6,585 nucleotides of DNA from JBGTKH01 sp041744735 (GTDB lineage: Bacteria; Planctomycetota; Planctomycetia; Pirellulales; Pirellulaceae), in NCBI GenBank assembly GCA_041744735.1, contig JBGTKH010000584.1, positions 1 through 6,585 on the forward strand. The letters run 5' to 3'. Shown here in pieces: positions 1-5,997 of this stretch (position 1 is the stretch's first letter; every line of letters begins with the position of its first letter). Position numbers and translations under genes: made by a program. The notes beneath the pieces are model-generated. The model saw only the letters and a program-made list of their open reading frames with translations. It was not told where the DNA came from and did not search any database.

Positions 1-2333
1 TGCATGGGCGGCACTTGCTCCGACAGTTGAAGTCGAAGCAGATCGAACGAGGCATCGTCCAGCGCACGTCCGTGCGCGGCGACGATGGCCAGCGCCGCGG
101 ATCGCAAGTCCGCCGATTTCGACGCATCGCGCGAGATGGCCAGTAGTGCGTCGTCGAATTGCGTGCCGGCGGCAGCCGCAGCGGTCGTGACGGCCTGTTG
201 TAGGACGGCATTGTCGGATGTGGTCAAGCTGCGGGCCAGTTCGTCTGCCCACGATGCCGGCAGCGGCCGCAGATCGCTGCGCGCTATGACCTCCAGCAGC
301 AATCGGCGCGTCGCACTTGGCGTTTGCGGTTCGGCCAGTGATTGGGCCACCAGCGATTGGACTTTGTCATTCGTGCAAAACGCAGTCAGCGCTCCGCGGA
401 TCATCGCCTCACGGCTTTCATCGAGAGACGGTTCTGACAGCGTCTTGCTGAGTACGTCGATGATTTCACCCGCCCACTGGGGACGGCGGCTGATAACGTC
501 CAGCGCGGCCGCTTGCAGCGCGACATCGCCGGTGTCCAGCAGCGGCACGACGTCATCGCGAGTTAGATTGCCGTGCGCCATTTGATCCAGTGCGATCAGC
601 GCAGCTCGTCGGACGCGCGGGTTGGCAGTTTGCAATCCGGCCAACGTCGCCTGCCGGTCGTCAATTTCGATCAAGGCGTAGATCAACGCGTGCTCATGCA
701 TCCGATCAATGTCGCCGCCGAGTACGCGCAATAGGTCGCGGACGGCAGAGCGGATCTCCAAACGGCCAATGGCGGTGGCCGCTTCACGGCGCACGGGTGG
801 AGAGCCGATCACCGAGAATTCAAAAAACGCATAGTAACCCGCTTGGTCCCGAAGACTTCCAAGGGCATGAATAGCGGCCTGTGTCACCGATTCGCTATCG
901 TCGCCCGGCATCTCCTGTAAACGTCGTCGGGCCAGTTTGGAACCGTTTCGCGCCAGCGCCCAGACCACATTCCGCCGAGCCCGCTCGCTGTCGTTGTCGA
1001 GTACGTCTGTCAGCGCATCAATTGCCGCGTCTCCGCGTTTGGCCAATTCGGCGATCGCTCGCTCGCGGACGGCGAATCGGTCGTCGTCGAGCAGCTTTGC
1101 CAGGTCGCTGTGCGGCGCACCTTGCCAGTCGATCCTTCGTCCGCGCGGATCGTCCGGCGCTTTGACTCCCACGCGGCGGATGCGATAGATCGCGCCGAGG
1201 ACGTCGGGCTTGGCCACTTGCGAGACGGGGCAGCCGTTGCGGAACCAGCCGCCGGTGTCGATCACCAGCAGGCTGCCGTCGGCGTCTTCCAGCACGTCGG
1301 TGGGATGAAAATCGCCGCTGGCCGAACTGAGAAACTCGTGCTTGACGGCGCGGAATGAAGAGCCGTCGCGGGTCAGGCTGACGCGGACGACCTTGTGCGT
1401 GTTAAACTCGGTGACGAAAAAACTGTCGCGATACGACGGGTCGAGCCAGCCGCTGCGATAGCGGGTCGTGCCCGACACGGCCACGTGCCCCAGGTCGAGC
1501 ACAGGCGGCAGCAGGTCGCCCGTGCGTTTGAACTCGGCCAGCACCGGCTCCTGATCGTAGCGCGGATACACGCCGCCATGCATCCAGTGCACCAGGCAAT
1601 CACCGCGCTGTTTGTAAAACAGATTCACCGTGCCCAGCATCTCGCCTTCGTCGGTCCAGTCAATCTCGACCGGGTTGTCCATGCCGCCGCCGCAGTGAAT
1701 TTGGATGTCGCTGCCGTCGGGGCGGCAGGAGAAGATGCGAGCCGCTTTGCCTTGGCTGATCGGGTTCCCGTTTTGGTCCACGATGTCGTGACCGTGGCGG
1801 CCTTCGCACCAGAAGATGCGGCCCGTGGGTCCCAGGAAGCAGCCGTGCACATCGGCCGCGTTGCCGGTGTAGCCGAACTGTGACACTAACTTGTCGCGGC
1901 GATCGGCGACGCCATCGCCGTCGGTGTCCTGAAGCTTCCAAATATTGCCCGACGACGCGACGTACAGCGCCCCGTCGTGCCATAAGGCCCCCATCGGAAA
2001 CGTCAGCTTGTCGGCGAAGATGGTGCTCTTGTCGAATCGTCCGTCGCCGTCGGTGTCTTCGAGCATGCGGATGAAGTTGGGGAGTTGCTCTTCCAACTCC
2101 GCGCGTTTCAAATTCAGCCCCGCGCTCTCCGCGATGAACAGCCGCCCGCGCTCGTCAAAGCCCGCCATCATCGGATGCTCGACCAGCGGCGGCGCGGCGG
2201 CCAATTCGACGACGTAGCCATCGGGGACTTGGATCGGTGGCGGCTGAAACGCGGCGTCGTCGGCTTGTGCAACTTGCGTCGAGAGAGTGAGCACGGCAAG
2301 TAACAACGTTCGATATGGCAGGTTGCATTTCAT
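1..2333 (-). CDS. PVC-type membrane-bound dehydrogenase-like protein with HEAT repeats, C-terminus outside window
   Basis: The frame from ATG 2333 stays open for 777 codons to the left edge, so the 3' end is missing. The start is firm: an in-frame TGA lies two codons upstream (2337-2339), and GGAGA (2345-2341) sits 7 bases before the ATG. Residues 1-24 look like a Sec signal peptide ending VAQA. Residues ~28-395 match the N-terminal propeller of the putative dehydrogenases of planctomycetes and verrucomicrobia (TIGR02604 type): FDERGRLFIAE, two DTDGDG calcium-type loops (from residues 93 and 136), DTGGWFRNGCP (359-369) and LGAIYRIRR. Residues ~400-777 are helical HEAT-like repeats, such as FAVRERAIAELAKRGD and RVRRAALIALDQM. 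Known relatives usually end in a c-type cytochrome haem domain; no CxxCH is visible here, so it would have to lie further left. It is probably exported. The substrate is unknown, and 'dehydrogenase' is a family label, not a demonstrated activity. It starts 23 bases after tadA, so it is probably co-transcribed. Confidence 0.93.
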   Translation of the reverse strand, partial: MKCNLPYRTLLLAVLTLSTQVAQADDAAFQPPPIQVPDGYVVELAAAPPLVEHPMMAGFDERGRLFIAESAGLNLKRAELEEQLPNFIRMLEDTDGDGRFDKSTIFADKLTFPMGALWHDGALYVASSGNIWKLQDTDGDGVADRRDKLVSQFGYTGNAADVHGCFLGPTGRIFWCEGRHGHDIVDQNGNPISQGKAARIFSCRPDGSDIQIHCGGGMDNPVEIDWTDEGEMLGTVNLFYKQRGDCLVHWMHGGVYPRYDQEPVLAEFKRTGDLLPPVLDLGHVAVSGTTRYRSGWLDPSYRDSFFVTEFNTHKVVRVSLTRDGSSFRAVKHEFLSSASGDFHPTDVLEDADGSLLVIDTGGWFRNGCPVSQVAKPDVLGAIYRIRRVGVKAPDDPRGRRIDWQGAPHSDLAKLLDDDRFAVRERAIAELAKRGDAAIDALTDVLDNDSERARRNVVWALARNGSKLARRRLQEMPGDDSESVTQAAIHALGSLRDQAGYYAFFEFSVIGSPPVRREAATAIGRLEIRSAVRDLLRVLGGDIDRMHEHALIYALIEIDDRQATLAGLQTANPRVRRAALIALDQMAHGNLTRDDVVPLLDTGDVALQAAALDVISRRPQWAGEIIDVLSKTLSEPSLDESREAMIRGALTAFCTNDKVQSLVAQSLAEPQTPSATRRLLLEVIARSDLRPLPASWADELARSLTTSDNAVLQQAVTTAAAAAGTQFDDALLAISRDASKSADLRSAALAIVAAHGRALDDASFDLLRLQLSEQVPPM

Positions 2334-2356
2334 GCATCATTCTCCAACGCCGCAGG

Positions 2357-2815
2357 TCACTTTTTGCCCAGCCGCCGCTGTTGCTGGAAGAAGCTGCTAA
2401 GGATCGCGCCGCATGGTTCGGCCAGTATGCCGGGGATGACGGCGGCGCGGTGATTCAGGCGCGGGTCGTCCAACAGATGATAGAGCGTGTTGACGGCGCC
2501 GGCCTTGGGATCGGTGGCTCCGTAGACGACCGTGGAAATGCGGGCTTGGATGATTGCGCCGGCACACATCGGGCAGGGTTCGAGCGTGACGTATAACGTG
2601 CAATCGTCCAGCCGCCAACTGCCCAGCGCGTCGGCGGCTTGCGTGATGGCGATCATTTCGGCGTGAGCGGTCGGGTCACGAAGCTGTTCGCGCTGGTTGT
2701 GAGCGGCGGCGATCACACGCTCGCCGTGCACGATCACGGCGCCCACGGGCACTTCATCTTCCGCCAGCGCCGCCTGCGCTTGCTGAAGTGCCATTCGCAT
2801 GTAGATTTCGTGCAT
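2357..2815 (-). CDS. tadA: tRNA-specific adenosine deaminase TadA
   Basis: This is a 152-residue cytoplasmic zinc deaminase that by family knowledge converts wobble A34 to inosine in tRNA-Arg(ACG). The CDA-fold signature is complete: H51-A-E53 (zinc ligand and proton shuttle) in PTAHAEM, and the two zinc cysteines C81 and C84 in EPCPMCAGA. VPVGAVIV (~22-29), HNQRE and the family-typical C-terminal CGAILSSFFQQQRR also fit TadA rather than cytidine or guanine deaminases. Length is normal for the family. I chose ATG 2815 because MHEIYMRMALQQA aligns with usual TadA N-termini. GGAGAG lies just upstream, although its spacing is short (4 bases from GGAG); AGGAG at 2833-2829 is 13 bases away. A longer frame from ATG 2878 would overlap the upstream gene and adds residues unlike TadA. 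It lies 49 bases after the VCBS gene and 23 before the dehydrogenase gene, all on one strand. Confidence 0.96.
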   Translation of the reverse strand: MHEIYMRMALQQAQAALAEDEVPVGAVIVHGERVIAAAHNQREQLRDPTAHAEMIAITQAADALGSWRLDDCTLYVTLEPCPMCAGAIIQARISTVVYGATDPKAGAVNTLYHLLDDPRLNHRAAVIPGILAEPCGAILSSFFQQQRRLGKK

Positions 2816-2864
2816 GGCTCTCCAAAAACTCCTAAAGCGGCGACTAGTCTCGGCACTCCAAAAA

Positions 2865-4085
2865 TCACTTCGTCTCATTCCAGTAGATTTTGACGTTGTG
2901 AGTTTGGCGGCCGACGGCGACGACGTCGGCGCGGCCGTCGTCGTTCAGATCGCCAGCGGCCAGGTCTTCGATGGCCACGCTGCCCGGATCGACGATCAGT
3001 CGCTTCCACGATGTGGCTGTCGCGTCTTGCGGATCGTAAATGCGCAGCCCGCGGCGAGCCTCTGGGTTGTTGGCGTCTTTGTCGTCGCGCACGCCGATGA
3101 TCAACTCTTCGTCGTCGTCATCATCTAAGTTCGCGCACGACACGCCGTGGCCCCACAGAAGCTGCTCGTCGAGCACTTGTCGGTTCCACAGCCACTCGCC
3201 GGTTGCGGGCCGCGGCCCAGCGGGCTTCGTGTACACAACCACTTGATTGCCGTGCCACGGTTCGATGGTGGCGATGTAATCCCCGCCCGTAGCCAGGCGG
3301 CCGTGTTTGATCTCGCTGGCGCCGCGGTTGGGAGAAGATGCTTGATCGCCCGCGCCGATGCGAGTGTTCTTCCACGTGCCGTCCTTTTGCCGCTCCAGCA
3401 GAATCACGCCTTCGAAGCTGACCAGCAGCATGTCCATCCGCCCGTCGTGATTCAGGTCGGTGGGCCAGAAGTTATGAGTGACGTGCCATTGGTCCGTGAT
3501 CACCTCGGGCACCCACGGACCCTTGACGGGATCCTTGGGAATCCGATATGCCAGCACGCGCACGCCGTTCTCTTGGAAGTTTGGCTTGGTTGTATCGCGA
3601 CCCATGAGCGGCACCACGATCAAGTCCTTCTGCCCGTCGCCGTCAATGTCCGACCACCGCATCCGATGCACCGTGGGCTCTTCGCCGATCGGATGCATTG
3701 TCCACGTCGGGCCCAATCGTTGGCGAATCCATTGGATCGTGCCACCGGATTTCGTATTCGCAGGGTTCCAGTCGGCACCTACGGCAAAATCCAACAGCCC
3801 GTCGCCGTCGATGTCGTGCGGCGCGAAGCAAACGTTGTCCGGCTTGGTCTGACCCTGGATCAGCGTGTGCTCGTCCCAGTTGGGGCTTTCCAGCCAAACG
3901 ATTCGCTCGGAATCGACGATCACAATGTCCAGCCGCCCGTCCTGGTTCATGTCGAGCAGCCGCACCGCATAGCCGACGGTCAAGCGAGTGTTCAATTCCT
4001 GGTCGCGGAATTGCAATTCCGCGGCCGCGGCTGGTGAAACGAGAAGTATGGTCAAGGCAAACAGCAGCAGAGCAGTTATTCTCAT
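2865..4085 (-). CDS. Secreted FG-GAP/VCBS-repeat beta-propeller protein
   Basis: The product has 406 residues. An N-terminal signal peptide (MRITALLLFALTILL, ending PAAAA near residue 22) predicts export. Five canonical FG-GAP/VCBS calcium loops are spread along the chain: DMNQDGRLD (45), DIDGDGLLD (91), DIDGDGQKD (146), DLNHDGRMD (210) and DLNDDGRAD (379). A sixth, divergent one, NLDDDDDEE (319), has acids in place of the glycine. Between 210 and 319 a segment around YIATIEPWHGNQVVVY looks like a blade without its loop, so a seven-bladed propeller is plausible. No catalytic residues are recognisable; the role may be binding, adhesion or scaffolding. ATG 4085 is preferred over ATG 4100 because GGGAG (4098-4094) sits 8 bases before it and the signal peptide begins directly. 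It is the first gene of the probable VCBS-tadA-dehydrogenase operon. Confidence 0.88.
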   Translation of the reverse strand: MRITALLLFALTILLVSPAAAAELQFRDQELNTRLTVGYAVRLLDMNQDGRLDIVIVDSERIVWLESPNWDEHTLIQGQTKPDNVCFAPHDIDGDGLLDFAVGADWNPANTKSGGTIQWIRQRLGPTWTMHPIGEEPTVHRMRWSDIDGDGQKDLIVVPLMGRDTTKPNFQENGVRVLAYRIPKDPVKGPWVPEVITDQWHVTHNFWPTDLNHDGRMDMLLVSFEGVILLERQKDGTWKNTRIGAGDQASSPNRGASEIKHGRLATGGDYIATIEPWHGNQVVVYTKPAGPRPATGEWLWNRQVLDEQLLWGHGVSCANLDDDDDEELIIGVRDDKDANNPEARRGLRIYDPQDATATSWKRLIVDPGSVAIEDLAAGDLNDDGRADVVAVGRQTHNVKIYWNETK

Positions 4086-4093
4086 GTTAGGGA

Positions 4094-4098
4094 CTCCC
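4094..4098 (-). promoter_or_regulatory. Ribosome binding site GGGAG deciding the VCBS gene start
   Basis: GGGAG on the minus strand is 8 bases upstream of ATG 4085. It lies inside the codons of the alternative ATG 4100, so it supports the shorter protein. The possible TATAAT box further upstream would leave a leader of about 21 bases for ATG 4085 but only about 6 for ATG 4100. Confidence 0.6.
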
Positions 4099-4112
4099 AA
4101 TCATGCAAGCGA

Positions 4113-4118
4113 ATTATA
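4113..4118 (-). promoter_or_regulatory. Possible -10 box (TATAAT) for the VCBS-tadA-dehydrogenase operon
   Basis: A perfect TATAAT reads on the minus strand in the 99-base gap, about 28 bases before ATG 4085. The expected -35 region, 17-18 bases upstream, holds GGTGGT or AGGTGG, which does not resemble TTGACA. Only the -10 half is therefore supported. Its position just past the preceding gene, and the AT-rich patch in otherwise GC-rich DNA, favour a real promoter, but chance is not excluded. Confidence 0.35.
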
Positions 4119-4119
4119 A

Positions 4120-4146
4120 AGTGATGGTCGATCGCACCACCTCACT
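4120..4146 (-). terminator. Imperfect hairpin between the membrane protein and VCBS genes
   Basis: AGTGATGGT (4120-4128) pairs with 4136-4146 through nine base pairs with a two-base bulge, leaving a 7-base loop, CGATCGC. It begins 38 bases after the stop of the membrane protein gene. On the minus strand it is followed by TTTATAATT, an interrupted T-rich tract. This could be a weak intrinsic terminator, or an inverted-repeat regulator site next to the TATAAT box. The stem is modest and the T tract is broken, so neither role is certain. Confidence 0.3.
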
Positions 4147-4184
4147 AGTAAACATCGGGACGTACGGGCACACAACCGTTGCTG

Positions 4185-4796
4185 CTAAAACTGCACGCCT
4201 GGTGTTGGCTTCCCGCCCTGTTGAACTTGGCCTTTCAAGCCATGCAGCTTGACCAGGAAGACGATCAACAAAATCAATGCGGCGATCCCTGCAATTGCGC
4301 CGACACAGGGAATCATGCTCAGCACGACGCAGATCGCATACCACAGGCCGATACTTTCGCCGCAGTCGCCGACGCTGTAGTCGCCGCGGGCGCGAAAGTA
4401 ATTCTGATATGACTTCGGGATGCGGACAAAAACAAAGAAGATCCAAATGATGTTGAAGCACGGAATCAGCATCAGCCACACCATACCGGGTTCCATCAAG
4501 CGGTACTCTTGCGGCAACGCCTTGAGCAGTCCGGAGAGCAGGATGATGATAAAGATGGTGATTCCCAGGGATACGGCAATGATGATTCCGTAAAAGAAAA
4601 GTACGAACATCAACTCGGCCGGCGAAGGCTGACGTTGTTCGCCCATCTCGAACGGGTCGTTGTTGAAGTCAAAGGGGTCATCCGGCTGCTGTGCAAATAG
4701 CTCCGGAGGTTGGACGGCAGATGCGACCGCGAAAGTAAACAATCCAGCCAGTCCCAATAAAACGGTGCCCATTGCCCGGAGTGCGCGACGGTGCAT
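4185..4796 (-). CDS. Membrane protein of unknown function with signal peptide and several transmembrane helices
   Basis: The product has 203 residues and I cannot place it firmly in a named family. Residues ~8-28 form a hydrophobic, signal-peptide-like helix ending in AVASA. A polar stretch follows (~30-58) with the Asp/Asn/Phe-rich string DPFDFNNDPFEM. Hydrophobic segments lie at about 61-92, 103-124 and 149-184; the last may be two short helices joined by MIPCVGAIAG. A charged loop, RIPKSYQNYFRARGDY, sits between the second and third, and the tail is polar and Gly/Gln-rich. The MVWLMLIPCFNIIWIFFVF segment recalls small planctomycete proteins loosely like DUF4328, but this is a resemblance from memory. 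AAGGA (4809-4805) sits 8 bases before the ATG, supporting the start. Gaps of about 100 bases on both sides suggest it is transcribed alone. Confidence 0.8.
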   Translation of the reverse strand: MHRRALRAMGTVLLGLAGLFTFAVASAVQPPELFAQQPDDPFDFNNDPFEMGEQRQPSPAELMFVLFFYGIIIAVSLGITIFIIILLSGLLKALPQEYRLMEPGMVWLMLIPCFNIIWIFFVFVRIPKSYQNYFRARGDYSVGDCGESIGLWYAICVVLSMIPCVGAIAGIAALILLIVFLVKLHGLKGQVQQGGKPTPGVQF

Positions 4797-4841
4797 GTTT
4801 TCGTTCCTTTCTGAGTTTGTGATGAGTCTGCGTAGGGTTCA

Positions 4842-4870
4842 AGTGTAATCGATGTTGTGTTAGCGGTGAA
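4842..4870 (-). promoter_or_regulatory. Possible promoter of the membrane protein gene
   Basis: On the minus strand TTCACC (4870-4865) and TACACT (4847-4842) are separated by exactly 17 bases. Each matches four of six consensus bases of a sigma70-type promoter. Transcription would start near 4835 and give a leader of about 39 bases containing the ribosome binding site. The 107-base gap after deoC makes a promoter here likely. This particular assignment is weak. Confidence 0.3.
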
Positions 4871-4903
4871 TAACTTTTCCGTGCATACACCTGCCGAAAA
4901 CAT

Positions 4904-5587
4904 TCAACCGCCCAACCGCCGCCGGCATTCGACGAGGATCTCGGCGGTGCGGCTGGCGCCGACGCGAGTAACACCGAGCGCGCGGACTTGCAGCAGCGTG
5001 TCGAGATCGCGCACGCCGCCGGCGGCTTTCACCTGTACGTGCGAGGGAGCGTGTTTCCGCATCAGCTTCAAATCGTCGAATGTCGCGCCGCCGCTGCCGT
5101 AGCCGGTGGACGTTTTGACCCAATCGGCTTGCAACTCGCCGCAGATTTGGCAGAGGCGAATTTTCTGGTCGTCGTTTAGATAACAGTTCTCGAAGATCAC
5201 TTTGACCTTCTGACCCGCGGCATGAGCCGGCTCGATCACGGCCGCAATGTCGCGGCGCACGTAATCCCAGTTGCCGCTGAGCACTTGGCTGATGTTCGCG
5301 ACCATATCCAATTCGCGGCAACCGTCGGCCAATGCCTGTTCGGCCTCGGCCCGTTTGATGGACGTCATATGCCCGCCGTGCGGGAAGCCGATCGTCGTGC
5401 TGGCCATGACGGTGCTCCCCGCGAGCATCTCGGCACAACGTTTCAAGTAATACGGCATGATGCAGACACTGGCCACGTCGTAGTCCAGAGCCAACTGCAC
5501 GCCGTCTTCGAGCTGCCGCTGCGCGAGCGTCGGTGAGAGCAGCGAATGGTCGATCATCTTGGCGATGTCTTGATAGGTGTAGTCCAC
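4904..5587 (-). CDS. deoC: Deoxyribose-phosphate aldolase
   Basis: The product is a 227-residue class I aldolase that by family knowledge cleaves 2-deoxyribose 5-phosphate to glyceraldehyde 3-phosphate and acetaldehyde in deoxynucleoside breakdown. Visible landmarks are DHSLLSPT near the N-terminus, the Schiff-base lysine K158 in VKTSTGYG, the second active-site lysine K187 in VKAAGG, the acidic D94 in ELDMVANI, and the phosphate-site end RVGASR. Length is normal. No ATG fits: the frame extends upstream through the preceding gene, and the family match begins at VDYTYQDIAKMIDH. I therefore use GTG 5587, with GAGGAG 9 bases before it; TTG 5590, 6 bases from the same site, is possible. It follows the lipoprotein gene by 17 bases, so co-transcription is likely. 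The isomerase-like gene upstream supports a carbohydrate-catabolic context. Confidence 0.95.
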   Translation of the reverse strand: MDYTYQDIAKMIDHSLLSPTLAQRQLEDGVQLALDYDVASVCIMPYYLKRCAEMLAGSTVMASTTIGFPHGGHMTSIKRAEAEQALADGCRELDMVANISQVLSGNWDYVRRDIAAVIEPAHAAGQKVKVIFENCYLNDDQKIRLCQICGELQADWVKTSTGYGSGGATFDDLKLMRKHAPSHVQVKAAGGVRDLDTLLQVRALGVTRVGASRTAEILVECRRRLGG

Positions 5588-5596
5588 CAAAAAGGT

Positions 5597-5602
5597 CTCC
5601 TC
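5597..5602 (-). promoter_or_regulatory. Ribosome binding site GAGGAG deciding the non-ATG start of deoC
   Basis: GAGGAG fills part of the 17-base gap after the lipoprotein stop codon. It is 9 bases from GTG 5587 and 6 bases from TTG 5590. It rules out the much longer frame that overlaps the upstream gene and places the deoC start at one of these two codons. Confidence 0.65.
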
Positions 5603-5604
5603 GG

Positions 5605-5961
5605 TTAATGCACGCTGCCGTCTTGAAAGCCGGCCGGCAAGGTGGTGTCGCGTTTGCCGCCGCGCAACTGATAGAACATGACTACGGTGCCGTCCACTTC
5701 GTTCGTCGCGGGCTTCACGTACTCGTAGCCCGGATTGTCCCCCGTGACCGGATTGGCCAGCACCGAAGCGTCCACTCCATAGTCCGCAAGATCCGCGATG
5801 CTGTCCGGCCATTGCTTGTTCTGGTCCAGATAGTTGTGGCAGGCGAGTCCCAAGATCTTCATATTGTTCGACGATTGTGCTCGCCTAGCCGCCTCGCGAG
5901 CCCCACAACCTGCGAAAATCACCACGAGCAGCAACACTACAGCGTGAGCAATGCGAACCAT
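5605..5961 (-). CDS. Small lipoprotein with a DUF1559-like core
   Basis: The product has 118 residues. The N-terminus MVRIAHAVVLLLVVIFAGC is a short lipoprotein-type signal with the candidate lipidated cysteine at C19 (F-A-G-C). Directly after it, AREAARRAQSSNNMKILGLA (21-40) and CHNYLD match the conserved start of the planctomycete DUF1559 family. In typical members this segment follows a type IV prepilin-like helix with FTLxELLVVI. The C-terminus, GGKRDTTLPAGFQDGSVH, recalls the H-X9-DG closing motif of such proteins, but the usual His position is Arg. At 118 residues it is much shorter than typical DUF1559 proteins (roughly 300 or more). It is predicted to be membrane-anchored on the outer face; the function is unknown. 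AAGGAG (5973-5968) lies 6 bases before ATG 5961, a strong start. It sits 36 bases after the isomerase gene and 17 before deoC. Confidence 0.85.
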   Translation of the reverse strand: MVRIAHAVVLLLVVIFAGCGAREAARRAQSSNNMKILGLACHNYLDQNKQWPDSIADLADYGVDASVLANPVTGDNPGYEYVKPATNEVDGTVVMFYQLRGGKRDTTLPAGFQDGSVH

Positions 5962-5997
5962 CCACGTCTCCTTTTCGAATCTGTTGATCGAGTGTTG

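Noticed and set aside
85..1883. Several plus- and minus-strand open frames of 65-166 codons over the left part of the window
   Set aside because: All overlap the continuous 777-codon minus-strand frame with propeller and HEAT repeats. Their translations are Arg/Ser/Ala-rich shadows without motifs.
2816..2878. N-terminal extension of TadA from ATG 2878
   Set aside because: It overlaps the end of the VCBS gene by 14 bases and adds 21 residues unlike TadA N-termini. ATG 2815 begins at the expected point with a purine-rich site before it.
3147..4037. Plus-strand 296-codon open frame
   Set aside because: It lies wholly antisense to the VCBS gene, whose repeats and signal peptide are unmistakable. 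The translation has no recognisable motif, and long antisense frames are expected in GC-rich coding DNA.
4870..4903. Possible terminator after deoC, TTTTC...GAAAA flanking a GTG/CAC pair
   Set aside because: The arms are only 5 and 3 base pairs with mismatches between them, and no T run follows, so it does not qualify as an intrinsic terminator.
5588..5812. N-terminal extension of the deoC frame to an ATG at 5812
   Set aside because: It would overlap most of the lipoprotein gene in another frame and adds about 75 residues absent from the aldolase family. GAGGAG sits next to the GTG start.
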